From assembly GCF_029227915.1 (NCBI RefSeq), contig NC_079879.1, positions 682,001 through 746,000 of the forward strand: DNA of 64,000 nt, read 5' to 3'. Below the pieces are notes generated by a model. The model ran no database searches, had not been told where the DNA came from, and saw only the letters and a program-made list of their open reading frames with translations. Positions 38,574-52,125 of the stretch are shown here, in pieces (position 1 is the first letter of the stretch; every line of letters starts with the position of its first letter). Origin of the DNA: Hydractinia symbiolongicarpus (Eukaryota; Cnidaria; Hydrozoa; Anthoathecata; Hydractiniidae). A program made the position numbers and the translations under genes.

Positions 38574-38936
38574 TTTCAATTTTGATGGGACGCTGAATCG
38601 AAGAAGTTTAATCGCCGGCAAACGAAAACCCGCGATTTCCCGTAAATTCCGGGCTTGGCCCGTATAGTCGAATGTATACAAAGAAAGTACCCAGGGAGTA
38701 AACTCATTTCCCGAACGATTTTTTAAATTATTTTTTCACCACTAAAACGCATGAGACTTGTAGTTTATAAAAATGATTTCATTTTTGATGAGACGCTGAA
38801 TAAAAGGAGTTTAATCGCCGGCAAACGAAAACCCGCAATTTCCCGTACATCCCGGACTCGGCCCGTATAGTCGAATGTATACAAGGAAAGTAACCAGGGA
38901 GTAAACTGATTTCCCGAACGATTCTTTAAATTTTTT

Positions 38937-41370
38937 TTCACCACTAAAACGCATGAGACTTGTAGTTTACAAAAATATTTTCATTTTTGATGAGACGCTG
39001 AATAAAAGAAGTTTAATCGCCGGCAAACGAAAACCCGCGATTTTCCGTATATCACGGACTCGGGCCGTATAGTCAAAAGTATACAAAGTAAGTACCCGGG
39101 AAGTAAACTCATTTCCCGAACGATTTTTTAAATTATTTTTTCACCAATAAAACGCACGAGACTTGTAGTTTTCAAAAATGATTTCATTTTTGATGAGACG
39201 CTGAATAAAAGGAGTTTAATCTCCGGCAAACCAAAACCCGCGATTTCCCGTACGTCCCTGACCCGGCCCGTATAGTCAAAAGTATACAAAAAAAGTACCC
39301 AGGGAGTAAACTCATTTCCCGAACGATTCTTTAAATTCTTTTTTCACCACTTAAACGCATGAGACTTGTAGTTTTCAAAAATGATTTCATTTTTGATGAC
39401 ACGCTGAATAAAAGGAGTTTAATCTCCGGCAAACGAAAACCCGCGATTTCCCGTAAATCCGGGACCCAGCCCGTATAGTCAAAAGTATACAAAGAAAGTA
39501 AGCAGGGAGTAAACTCATTTCCCGAACGATTCTTTAAATTATTTTTCCACCACTAAAACGCATGAGACTTGTAGTTTTCAAAAATGATTTCATTTTTGAT
39601 GAGACGCTGAATAAAAGGAGTTTAATCACCGGCAAACAAAAACTCGCGATTTCCCGTAAATCCGGGACCCGGCCCGTATAGTCAAAAGTATACCAAGAAA
39701 GTACGCAGGGAGTAAACTCATTTCCCGAACGATTCTTTAAATTATTTTTTCACCACTAAAACGCATGAGACTTGTAGTTTTCAAAAATGATTTCATTTTT
39801 GATGAGACGCTGAATAAAAGGAGTTTAATCACCGGCAAACGAAAACTCACGATTTCCCGTAAATCCCGGACTCGGCCCGTATAGTCAAAAGTATACAAAG
39901 AAAGTAAACTGGGAGTAAACTCATTTCCCGAACGATTTTTTAAATTAATTTTTTACCACTAAAACGCATAAGACTTGTAGTTTTCAAAAACGATTTCATT
40001 TTTGATGAGACGCTGAATAAAAGGAGTTTAATCTCCAGCAAACGAAAACCCGCGATTTCCCGTAAATCCCGGACCCGGCCCGTATAGTCAAAAGTATACA
40101 AAGAAAGTACGCAGGGAGTAAACTCATTTCCCGAACGATTCTTTAAATTATTATTTCACCACTAAAACGCATGAGACTTGTAGTTTTCAAAAATGTTTTC
40201 ATTCTTGATAAGACGCTGAAAAAAAAAAGTTTAATCGCGGGAAACGAAAACCCGAGATTTCCCGTAAATCCCGGGCTTGACCCCTATAGTCAAAAGTACA
40301 CAAAGAAAGTACCCAGGCAGTAAACTCATTTTTGGAACGTTTTTTTGAATTATCTTTTCACCACTATAACGCATGAGACTTGTAGTATTCAAAAATATTT
40401 TCATTTTTGATGGGACGCTGAATAGAAGAAGTTTACTCGCCGGCAAACGAAAACCCGCGATTTCCCGTAAATCCCGGGCCTGGCCCGTATTGTCGAATGC
40501 ATACAAAGAAAGTACTCAGTCAGTAATCTGATTTCCCGAACGATTCTTTAAATTATTTTTTCACCACTAAAACGCATGAGACTTGTAGTTTTCAAAAATG
40601 ATTTCATTTTTGATGAGACGCTGAATAAAAGGAGTTTAATCGCCGGCAAACGAAAACCCGCGATTTCCCGTACATCCCGGACTCGGCCCGTATAGTCGAA
40701 TGTATACAAGGAAAGTAACCAGGGAGTAAACTGATTTCCCGAACGATTCTTTAAATTTTTTTTCACCACTAAAACGCATGAGACTTGTAGTTTACAAAAA
40801 TATTTTCATTTTTGATGAGACGCTGAATAAAAGAAGTTTAATCGCCGGCAAACGAAAACCCGCGATTTTCCGTATATCACGGACTCGGCCCGTATAGTCA
40901 AAAGTATACAAAGAAAGTACCCAGGGAGTAAACTCATTTCCCGAACGATTTTTTAAATTATTTTTTCACCACTAAAACGCACGAGACTTGTAGTTTTCAA
41001 AAATGATTTCATTTTTGATGAGACGCTGAATAAAAGGAGTTTAATCTGCGGCAAACGAAAACCCGCGATTTCCCGTACGTCCCTGACCCGGCCCGTATAG
41101 TCAAAAGTATACAAAGAAAGTACCCAGGGAGTAAACTCATTTCCCGAACGATTCTTTAAATTATTTTTTCACCACTAAAACGCATGAGACTTGTAGTTTT
41201 CAAAAATGATTTCATTTTTGATGAGACGCTGAATAAAAGGAGTTTAATCTCCGGCAAACGAAAACCCGCGATTTCCCGTAAATCCGGGACCCGGCCCGTA
41301 TAGTCAAAAGCATACAAAGAAAGTAAGCAGGGAGTAAACTCATTTCCCGAACGATTCTTTAAATTATTTT
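38937..41370 (+). repeat. 12-monomer HOR, copy 1 (2,434 bp)
   Basis: Begins with a TATATCAC monomer, then CACCAATAAAACGCACGAG, CCGGGACCCAG cores, TTCCACCACT start, TACCAAGAAAG, CTCACG with AAACTGGGAG, TTACC/CATAAG with CTCCAGC, the divergent pair, and the TACATCCCGG/TATATCAC pair. Marks recur 2,435 bases later (CACCAATAAAACG near 39,141 and 41,576; divergent pair ending near 40,506 and 42,941). Confidence 0.87.
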
Positions 41371-44300
41371 TTCACCACTAAAACGCATGAGACTTGTAGT
41401 TTACAAAAATATTTTCATTTTTGATGAGACGCTGAATAAAAGAAGTTTAATCGCCGGCAAACGAAAACCCGCGATTTTCCGTATATCACGGACTCGGCCC
41501 GTATAGTCAAAAGTATACAAAGAAAGTACCCGGGGAGTAAACTCATTTCCCGAACGATTTTTTAAATTATTTTTTCACCAATAAAACGCACGAGACTTGT
41601 AGTTTTCAAAAATGATTTCATTTTTGATGAGACGCTGAATAAAAGGAGTTTAATCTCCGGCAAACGAAAACCCGCGATTTCCCGTACGTCCCTGACCCGG
41701 CCCGTATAGTCAAAAGTATACAAAAAAAGTACCCAGGGAGTAAACTCATTTCCCGAACGATTCTTTAAATTCTTTTTTCACCACTAAAACGCATGAGACT
41801 TGTAGTTTTCAAAAATGATTTCATTTTTGATGAGACGCTGAATAAAAGGAGTTTAATCTCCGGCAAACGAAAACCCGCGATTTCCCGTAAATCCGGGACC
41901 CAGCCCGTATAGTCAAAAGTATACAAAGAAAGTAAGCAGGGAGTAAACTCATTTCCCGAACGATTCTTTAAATTATTTTTCCACCACTAAAACGCATGAG
42001 ACTTGTAGTTTTCAAAAATGATTTCATTTTTGATGAGACGCTGAATAAAAGGAGTTTAATCACCGGCAAACAAAAACTCGCGATTTCCCGTAAATCCGGG
42101 ACCCGGCCCGTATAGTCAAAAGTATACCAAGAAAGTACGCAGGGAGTAAACTCATTTCCCGAACGATTCTTTAAATTATTTTTTCACCACTAAAACGCAT
42201 GAGACTTGTAGTTTTCAAAAATGATTTCATTTTTGATGAGACGCTGAATAAAAGGAGTTTAATCACCGGCAAACGAAAACTCACGATTTCCCGTAAATCC
42301 CGGACTCGGCCCGTATAGTCAAAAGTATACAAAGAAAGTAAACTGGGAGTAAACTCATTTCCCGAACGATTTTTTAAATTAATTTTTTACCACTAAAACG
42401 CATAAGACTTGTAGTTTTCAAAAACGATTTCATTTTTGATGAGACGCTGAATAAAAGGAGTTTAATCTCCAGCAAACGAAAACCCGCGATTTCCCGTAAA
42501 TCCCGGACCCGGCCCGTATAGTCAAAACTATACAAAGAAAGTACGCAGGGAGTAAACTCATTTCCCGAACGATTCTTTAAATTATTATTTCACCACTAAA
42601 ACGCATGAGACTTGTAGTTTTCAAAAATGTTTTCATTCTTGATAAGACGCTGAAACAAAAAAGTTTAATCGCGGGCTAACGAAAACCCGAGATTTCCCGT
42701 AAATCCCGGGCTTGACCCCTATAGTCAAAAGTACACAAAGAAAGTACCCAGGCAGTAAACTCATTTTTGGAACGTTTTTTTGAATTATCTTTTCACCACT
42801 ATAACGCATGAGACTTGTAGTATTCAAAAATATTTTCATTTTTGATGGGACGCTGAATAGAAGAAGTTTACTCGCCGGCAAACGAAAACCCGCGATTTCC
42901 CGTAAATCCCGGGCCTGGCCCGTATTGTCGAATGCATACAAAGAAAGTACTCAGTCAGTAATCTGATTTCCCGAACGATTCTTTAAATTATTTTTTCACC
43001 ACTAAAACGCATGAGACTTGTAGTTTTCAAAAATGATTTCATTTTTGATGAGACGCTGAATAAAAGGAGTTTAATCGCCGGCAAACGAAAACCCGCGATT
43101 TCCCGTACATCCCGGACTCGGCCCGTATAGTCGAATGTATACAAGGAAAGTAACCAGGGAGTAAACTGATTTCCCGAACGATTCTTTAAATTTTTTTTCA
43201 CCACTAAAACGCATGAGACTTGTAGTTTACAAAAATATTTTCATTTTTGATGAGACGCTGAATAAAAGAAGTTTTATCGCCGGCAAACGAAAACCCGCGA
43301 TTTTCCGTATATCACGGACTCGGCCCGTATAGTCAAAAGTATACAAAGAAAGTACCCAGGGAGTAAACTCATTTCCCGAACGATTTTTTAAATTATTTTT
43401 TCACCACTAAAACGCACGAGACTTGTAGTTTTCAAAAATGATTTCATTTTTGATGAGACGCTGAATAAAAGGAGTTTAATCGCCGGCAAACGAAAACCCG
43501 CGATTTCCCGTACATCCCGGACTCGGCCCGTATAGTCGAATGTATACAAGGAAAGTAACCAGGGAGTAAACTGATTTCCCGAACGATTCTTTAAATTTTT
43601 TTTCACCACTAAAACGCATGAGACTTGTAGTTTACAAAAATATTTTCATTTTTGATGAGACGCTGAATAAAAGAAGTTTTATCGCCGGCAAACGAAAACC
43701 CGCGATTTTCCGTATATCACGGACTCGGCCCGTATAGTCAAAAGTATACAAAGAAAGTACCCAGGGAGTAAACTCATTTCCCGAACGATTTTTTAAATTA
43801 TTTTTTCACCACTAAAACGCACGAGACTTGTAGTTTTCAAAAATGATTTCATTTTTGATGAGACGCTGAATAAAAGGAGTTTAATCGCCGGCAAACGAAA
43901 ACCCGAGATTTCCCGTAAATCCCGGGCTTGACCCCTATATTCAAAAGTACACAAAGAAAGTACCCAGGCAGTAAACTCATTTTTGGAACGTTTTTTTGAA
44001 TTATCTTTTCACCACTATAACGCATGAGACTTGTAGTATTCAAAAATATTTTCATTTTTGATGGGACGCTGAATAGAAGAAGTTTACTCGCCGGCAAACG
44101 AAAACCCGCGATTTCCCGTAAATCCCGGGCCTGGCCCGTATTGTCGAATGCATACAAAGAAAGTACTCAGTCAGTAATCTGATTTCCCGAACGATTCTTT
44201 AAATTATTTTTTCACCACTAAAACGCATGAGACTTGTAGTTTTCAAAAATGATTTCATTTTTGATGAGACGCTGAATAAAAGGAGTTTAATCGCCGGCAA

Positions 44301-45021
44301 ACGAAAACCCGCGATTTCCCGTACATCCCGGACTCGGCCCGTATAGTCGAATGTATACAAGGAAAGTAACCAGGGAGTAAACTGATTTCCCGAACGATTC
44401 TTTAAATTTTTTTTCACCACTAAAACGCATGAGACTTGTAGTTTACAAAAATATTTTCATTTTTGATGAGACGCTGAATAAAAGAAGTTTAATCGCCGGC
44501 AAACGAAAACCCGCGATTTTCCGTATATCACGGACTCGGCCCGTATAGTCAAAAGTATACAAAGAAAGTACCCAGGGAGTAAACTCATTTCCCGAACGAT
44601 TTTTTAAATTATTTTTTCACCACTAAAACGCACGAGACTTGTAGTTTTCAAAAATGATTTCATTTTTGATGAGACGCTGAATAAAAGGAGTTTAATCTGC
44701 GGCAAACGAAAACCCGCGATTTCCCGTACGTCCCTGACCCGGCCCGTATAGTCAAAAGTATACAAAGAAAGTACCCAGGGAGTAAACTCATTTCCCGAAC
44801 GATTCTTTAAATTATTTTTTCACCACTAAAACGCATGAGACTTGTAGTTTTCAAAAATGATTTCATTTTTGATGAGACGCTGAATAAAAGGAGTTTAATC
44901 TCCGGCAAACGAAAACCCGCGATTTCCCGTAAATCCGGGACCCGGCCCGTATAGTCAAAAGTATACAAAGAAAGTAAGCAGGGAGTAAACTCATTTCCCG
45001 AACGATTCTTTAAATTATTTT
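41371..45021 (+). repeat. 12-monomer HOR, copy 2, with 6 extra monomers (3,651 bp)
   Basis: Same order as copy 1, but lengthened by 1,216 bases at about 42,941-44,156. The extra stretch repeats the TACATCCCGG and TATATCAC (here TTTTATCGCCGG) pair as a 405-bp dimer, then returns to the divergent pair through a hybrid monomer at 43,805. Total excess is exactly six monomers. Confidence 0.85.
43805..44007 (+). repeat. Hybrid monomer inside the 6-monomer insertion
   Basis: Starts as an ACGCACGAG monomer with AAAAGGAGTTTAATCGCCGG and becomes the divergent type from CCCGAGATTTCCCG. It is exactly 203 bp. It lies in the insertion that makes this 12-mer copy longer and is probably the exchange point that created it. 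Confidence 0.75.
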
Positions 45022-47456
45022 TTCACCACTAAAACGCATGAGACTTGTAGTTTACAAAAATATTTTCATTTTTGATGAGACGCTGAATAAAAGAAGTTTA
45101 ATCGCCAGCAAACGAAAACCCGCGATTTTCCGTATATCACGGACTCGGCCCGTATAGTCAAAAGTATACAAAGAAAGTACCCGGGGAGTAAACTCATTTC
45201 CCGAACGATTTTTTAAATTATTTTTTCACCAATAAAACGCACGAGACTTGTAGTTTTCAAAAATGATTTCATTTTTGATGAGACGCTGAATAAAAGGAGT
45301 TTAATCTCCGGCAAACGAAAACCCGCGATTTCCCGTAAATCCGGGACCCAGCCCGTATAGTCAAAAGTATACAAAGAAAGTACCCGGGGAGTAAACTCAT
45401 TTCCCGAACGATTTTTTAAATTATTTTTTCACCAATAAAACGCACGAGACTTGTAGTTTTCAAAAATGATTTCATTTTTGATGAGACGCTGAATAAAAGG
45501 AGTTTAATCTCCGGCAAACGAAAACCCGCGATTTCCCGTAAATCCGGGACCCAGCCCGTATAGTCAAAAGTATACAAAGAAAGTAAGCAGGGAGTAAACT
45601 CATTTCCCGAACGATTCTTTAAATTATTTTTCCACCACTAAAACGCATGAGACTTGTAGTTTTCAAAAATGATTTCATTTTTGATGAGACGCTGAATAAA
45701 AGGAGTTTAATCACCGGCAAACAAAAACTCGCGATTTCCCGTAAATCCGGGACCCAGCCCGTATAGTCAAAAGTATACCAAGAAAGTACGCAGGGAGTAA
45801 ACTCATTTCCCGAACGATTCTTTAAATTATTTTGTCACCACTAAAACGCATGAGACTTGTAGTTTTCAAAAATGATTTCATTTTTGATGAGACGCTGAAT
45901 AAAAGGAGTTTAATCACCGGCAAACGAAAACTCACGATTTCCCGTAAATCCCGGACTCGGCCCGTATAGTCAAAAGTATACAAAGAAAGTAAACTGGGAG
46001 TAAACTCATTTCCCGAACGATTTTTTAAATTAATTTTTTACCACTAAAACGCATAAGACTTGTAGTTTTCAAAAACGATTTCATTTTTGATGAGACGCTG
46101 AATAAAAGGAGTTTAATCTCCAGCAAACGAAAACCCGCGATTTCCCGTAAATCCCGGACCCGGCCCGTATAGTCAAAAGTATACAAAGAAAGTACGCAGG
46201 GAGTAAACTCATTTCCCGAACGATTCTTTAAATTATTATTTCACCACTAAAACGCATGAGACTTGTAGTTTTCAAAAATGTTTTCATTCTTGATAAGACG
46301 CTGAAAAAAAAAAGTTTAATCGCGGGCAAACGAAAACCCGAGATTTCCCGTAAATCCCGGGCTTGACCCCTATAGTCAAAAGTACACAAAGAAAGTACCC
46401 AGGCAGTAAACTCATTTTTGGAACGTTTTTTTGAATTATCTTTTCACCACTATAACGCATGAGACTTGTAGTATTCAAAAATATTTTCATTTTTGATGGG
46501 ACGCTGAATAGAAGAAGTTTACTCGCCGGCAAACGAAAACCCGCGATTTCCCGTAAATCCCGGGCCTGGCCCGTATTGTCGAATGCATACAAAGAAAGTA
46601 CTCAGTCAGTAATCTGATTTCCCGAACGATTCTTTAAATTATTTTTTCACCACTAAAACGCATGAGACTTGTAGTTTTCAAAAATGATTTCATTTTTGAT
46701 GAGACGGTGAATAAAAGGAGTTTAATCGCCGGCAAACGAAAACCCGCGATTTCCCGTACATCCCGGACTCGGCCCGTATAGTCGAATGTATACAAGGAAA
46801 GTAACCAGGGAGTAAACTGATTTCCCGAACGATTCTTTAAATTTTTTTTCACCACTAAAACGCATAAGACTTGTAGTTTACAAAAATATTTTCATTTTTG
46901 ATGAGACGCTAAATAAAAGAAGTTTAATCGCCGGCAAACGAAAACCCGCGATTTTCCGTATATCACGGACTCGGCCCGTATAGTCAAAAGTATACAAAGA
47001 AAGTACCCAGGGAGTAAACTCATTTCCCGAACGATTTTTTAAATTATTTTTTCACCACTAAAACGCACGAGACTTGTAGTTTTCAAAAATGATTTCATTT
47101 TTGATGAGACGCTGAATAAAAGGAGTTTAATCTGCGGCAAACGAAAACCCGCGATTTCCCGTACGTCCCTGACCCGGCCCGTATAGTCAAAAGTATACAA
47201 AGAAAGTACCCAGGGAGTAAACTCATTTCCCGAACGATTCTTTAAATTATTTTTTCACCACTAAAACGCATGAGACTTGTAGTTTTCAAAAATGATTTCA
47301 TTTTTGATGAGACGCTGAATAAAAGGAGTTTAATCTCCGGCAAACGAAAACCCGCGATTTCCCGTAAATCCGGGACCCGGCCCGTATAGTCAAAAGTATA
47401 CAAAGAAAGTAAGCAGGGAGTAAACTCATTTCCCGAACGATTCTTTAAATTATTTT
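45022..47456 (+). repeat. 12-monomer HOR, copy 3 (2,435 bp) with a local replacement
   Basis: Has the standard length, but its second and third monomers are twins (about 45,226-45,632): both start CACCAATAAAACGCACGAG and have the CCGGGACCCAG core. In copy 2 the second of these has an ACGTCCCTGACC core and the third starts CACCACTAAAACGCATGAG. The unit length did not change, so this is better explained by conversion or a balanced double exchange than by a simple insertion. Confidence 0.82.
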
Positions 47457-48269
47457 TTCACCACTAAAACGCATGAGACTTGTAGTTTTCAAAAATGATT
47501 TCATTTTAGATGAGACACTGAATAAAAGGAGTTTAATCACCGGCAAACGAAAACTCGCGATTTCCCGTAAATCCGGGACCCGGCCCGTATAGTCAAAAGT
47601 ATACCAAGAAAGTACGCAGGGAGTAAACTCATTTCCCGAACGATTCTTTAAATTATTTTTTCACCACTAAAACGCATGAGACTTGTAATTTTCAAAAATG
47701 ATTTCAGTTTTGATGAGACGCTGAATAAAAGGAGTTTAATCACCGGCAAACGAAAACTCACGATTTCCCGTAAATCCCGGACTCGGCCCGTATAGTCAAA
47801 AGTATACAAAGAAAGTAAACTGGGAGTAAACTCATTTCCCGAACGATTCTTTAAATTATTTTTTCACCACTAAAACGCATGAGACTTGTAGTTTTCAAAA
47901 ATGATTTCATTTTTGATGAGACGCTGAATAAAAGGAGTTTAATCAACGGCAAACGAAAACTCGCAATTTCCCGTAAATCCGGGACCAAGCCCGTATAGTC
48001 AAAAGTATACCAAGAAAGTACGCAGGGAGTAAACTCACTTCCCGAACGATTCTTTAAATTATTTTTTCACCACTAAAACGCATGAGACTGGTAGTTTTCA
48101 AAAATGAATTCATTTTTGATGAGACGCTGAATAAAAGGAGTTTAATCACCGGCAAACGAAAACTCACGATTTCCCGTAAATCCCGGACTCGGCCCGTATA
48201 GTCAAAAGTATACAAAAAAAGTAAACTGGGAGTAAACTCATTTCCCGAACGATTTTTTAAATTAATTTT
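47457..48269 (+). repeat. 2-monomer unit repeated twice (about 406 bp x 2)
   Basis: The pair of a CCGGGACC monomer with TACCAAGAAAG and a CTCACG monomer with AAACTGGGAG occurs at about 47,457 and again at about 47,863. It leads into the TTACC/CATAAG monomer at 48,270. The same pair is also part of the 12-mer. Confidence 0.75.
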
Positions 48270-50299
48270 TTACCACTAAAACGCATAAGAATTGTAGTTT
48301 TCAAAAACGATTTCATTTTTGATGAGACGCTGAATAAAAGGAGTTTAATCTCCAGCAAACGAAAACCCGTGATTTCCCGTAAATCCCGGACCCGGCCCGT
48401 ATAGTCAAAAGTATACAAATAAAGTACGCAGGGAGTAAACTCATTTACCGAACGATTCTTTAAATTATATTTTCACCACTAAAACGCATGAGACTTGTAG
48501 TTTTGAAAAATGATTTTATTTTTGATGAGACGCTGAATAAAAGGAGTTTAATCACCGGCAAACGAAAACTCGCGATTTCCCGTAAATCCGGGACCCGGCC
48601 CGTATAGTCAAAAGTATACAAAGAAAGTACGCAGGGAGTAAACTCATTTCCCGATCGATTTTTTAAATTATTTTTTCACCACTAAAACGCATGAGACTTG
48701 TAGTTTTCAAAAATGATTTCATTTTTGATGAGACGCTAAATAAAAGGAGTTTAATCACCGGCAAACGAAAACTCGCAATTTCCCGTAAATCCCGGACTCG
48801 GCCCGTATAGTCAAAAGTATACAAAGAAAGTACCCAGGGAGTAAACTCATTTCCCGAACGATTCTTTAAATTATTTTTTTACCACTAAAACGCATGAGAC
48901 TTGTAGTTTTCAAAAATGATTACATTTTTGATGAGACGCCGAATAAAAGGAGTTTAATTGCCGGCAAACGAAAACACGCGATTTCCCGTATATCCCGGAC
49001 TCGCCCCGTATAGTCGAATGTACACAAAGAAAACACCCAGGGAGTAAACTCATTTCCCAAACAATGTTTTAAATTATTTTTTCACCACTAAAACGTATGA
49101 GACTTGTAGTTTTCAAAAATGATTTCATTTTTGATGAGACGCCGAATAAAAGGAGTTTAATCTCCGGCAAACAAAAACCCGCGATTTCCCGTAAATCCCG
49201 GACCCGGCCCGTATAGTCGAATGTATACAAAGAAAGTAAACTGGGAGTAAACTCATTTCCCGAACGATTTTTTAAATTAATTTTTTACCACTAAAACGCA
49301 TAAGACTTGTAGTTTTCAAAAACGATTTCATTTTTGATGAGACGCTGAATAAAAGGAGTTTAATCTTCAGCAAACGAAAACCCGCGATTTCCCGTAAATC
49401 CCGGACCTGGCCCGTATAGTCAAAAGTATACAAATAAAGTACGCAGGGAGTAAACTCATTTACCGAACGATTCTTTAAATTATATTTTCACCACTAAAAC
49501 GCATGAGACTTGTAGTTTTGAAAAATGATTTTATTTTTGATGAGACGCTGAATAAAAGGAGTTTAATCACCGGCAAACGAAAACTTGCGATTTCCCGTAA
49601 ATCCGGGACCCGGCCCGTATAGTCAAAAGTATACAAAGAGAGTACGCAGGGAGTAAACTCATTTCCCGATCGATTTTTTAAATTATTTTTTCACCACTAA
49701 AACGCATGAGACTTGTAGTTTTCAAAAATGATTTCATTTTTGATGAGACGCTGAATAAAAGGAGTTTAATCACCGGCAAACGAAAACTCGCGATTTCCCG
49801 TAAATCCCGGACTCGGCCCGTATAGTCAAAAGTATACAAAGAAAGTACGCAGGGAGTAAACTCATTTCCCGAACGATTCTTTAAATTATTTTTTTACCAC
49901 TAAAACGCATGAGACTTGTAGTTTTCAAAAATGATTTCATTTTTGATGAGACGCCGAATAAAAGGAGTTTAATTGCCGGCAAACGAAAACACGCGATTTC
50001 CCGTATATCCCGGACTCGCCCCGTATAGTCGAATGTACACAAAGAAAACACCCAGGGAGTAAACTCATTTCCCAAACGATGTTTTAAATTATTTTTTCAC
50101 CACTAAAACGTATGAGACTTGTAGTTTTCAAAAATGATTTCATTTTTGATGAGACGCCGCATAAAAGGAGTTTAATCTCCGGCAAACAAAAACCCGCGAT
50201 TTCCCGTAAATCCCGGACCCGGCCCGTATAGTCGAATGTATACAAAGAAAGTAAACTGGGAGTAAACTCATTTCCCGAACGATTTTTTAAATTAATTTA
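48270..50299 (+). repeat. 5-monomer HOR, two units (1,015 bp)
   Basis: Units 48,270-49,284 and 49,285-50,299. Each starts with TTACC/CATAAG. Shared marks are CATTTACCGAACG (48,443 and 49,458), TAGTTTTGAAAAATG, CCCGATCGATTTTTT, AAACACCCAGG and ACGTATGAG. There are several scattered differences, so this pair is older than the 812-bp and 1,623-bp duplications. Confidence 0.82.
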
Positions 50300-51516
50300 T
50301 TACCACTAAAACGCATAAGACTTGTAGTTTTCAAAAATGATTTCATTTTTAATGAGACGCTGAATAAAAGAAGTTTAATCGCCGGCAAACAAAAACCCGC
50401 GATTTCCCGTAAAATCCCGGGCTTGGCCAGTATAGTCGAATGTATACGAAGAAAGTACCCAGAGAGTAAACTCATTTCCCGAACGATTCTTTAAATTTTT
50501 TTTCACCACTAAAACGCATGAGACTTGTAGTTTTCAAAAATGATTTCATTTTTGATGAAACGCCGAATAAAATGAGTTTAATCTCCGGCAAACAAAATCC
50601 CGCGATTTCCCGTAAATCCCGCACCCGGCCCGTATAGTCGAATGTATACAAAAAAAGTAAACTGGGAGTAAACTCATTTCCCGAACGATTTTTTAAATTA
50701 ATTTTTTACCACTAAAACGCATAAAACTTGTAGTTTTCAAAAACGATTTCGTTTTTGATGAGACGCTGAATAAAAGGTGTTTAATCTCCAGCAAACGAAA
50801 ACCCGCGATTTCCCGTAAATCCCAGACCCGGCCCGTATAGTCAAAAGTATACAAATAAAGTACGCAGGGAGTAAACTCATTTACTGAACGATTCTTTAAA
50901 TTATATTTTTACCACTAAAACGCATGAGACTTGTAGTTTTCAAAAATGATTTCATTTTTGATGAGACGCTGAATAAAAGGAGTTTAATCACCGGCAAACG
51001 AAAACTCGCGATTTCCCGTAAATCCGGGACCCGGCCCGTATAGTCAAAAGTATACAAATAAAGTAGGCAGGGAGTAAACTCATTTACTGAACGATTCTTT
51101 AAATTATATTTTCACCACTAAAACGCATGAGACTTGTAGTTTTCAAAAATGATTTCATTTTTGATGAGACGCTGAATAAAAGGAGTTTAATCACCGGCAA
51201 ACGAAAACTCGCGATTTCCCGTAAATCCGGGACCCGGCCCGTATAGTCAAAAGTATACAAAGAAAGTACGCAGGGAGTAAACTCATATCCCGAACGATTC
51301 TATAAATTATTTTTTCACCACTAAAACGCATGAGACTTGAAGTTTTCAAAAATGATTTCATTTTTGATGAGACGCTGAAAAAAAGGAGTTTAATCACCGG
51401 CAAACGAAAACTCGCGATTTCCCGTAAATCCCGGACTCGGCCCGTATGGTCAAAAGTATACAAATAAAGTACGCAGGGAGTAAACTCATTTCCCGAACGA
51501 TTCTTTAAATTATTTC
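50300..51516 (+). repeat. Six monomers between HOR blocks
   Basis: Starts with a hybrid TTACC/CATAAG monomer that acquires AAACAAAAACCC and GGCCAG. It is followed by a GACGCCGAATAAAATG monomer, another TTACC monomer with the rare CATAAAAC, and three CTCGCG monomers with CATTTACTGAACG tails or CATATCCCGAACG. No other element is present. Confidence 0.7.
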
Positions 51517-52125
51517 TTCACCACTAAAACGCATGAGACTTGTAGTTTTCAAAAATGACTTTATTTTTAATGAGATGCTGAATAAAAGAAGTTTAATCGC
51601 CTCCAAACAAAAACCCGCGATTTCCCGAAAATCCCGGGCTTGGCCAGTATAGTCGAATGTATACGAAGAAAGTACCCAGAGGGTAAACTCATTTCCCGAA
51701 CGATTTTTTAAATTATTTTTTCACCACTAAAACGCATGAGACTTGTAGTTTTCAAAAATGATTTCATTTTTGATGAGACGCTGAATAAAAGGAGTTTAAT
51801 CGCCGGCAAACGAAAACCCACGATTTTCCGTAAATCCCGGACTCGGCCCGTGTAGTCAAAAGTATACAAAGAAAGTACGCAGGGAGTAAACTCATTTCCA
51901 GAACGACTCTTTAAATTTTTTTTCACCACTAAAACGCATGAGACTTGTAGTTTTCAAAAATGATTTCATTTTTGATGAGACGCCGAATAAAAGGAGTTTA
52001 ATCTCCGGCAAACAAAAACCCGCGATTTCCCGTAAATCCCGGACCCGGCCCGTATAGTCGAATGTATACAAAGAAAGTAAAGTGGGAGTAAACTCATTTC
52101 CCGAACGATTTCTTAAATTAATTTT
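51517..52125 (+). repeat. 3-monomer cassette, copy 1 (CGCCTCCAAAC)
   Basis: Three monomers: TATTTCTTCACC start with AATGAGA and CGCCTCCAAAC; CCCACG core with CCCGTGTAGTC; and GACGCCGAAT with the AAACTGGGAG-type tail (AAAGTGGGAG here). The same trio is at 52,531 (1,014 bases on) and 57,200. Confidence 0.82.
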
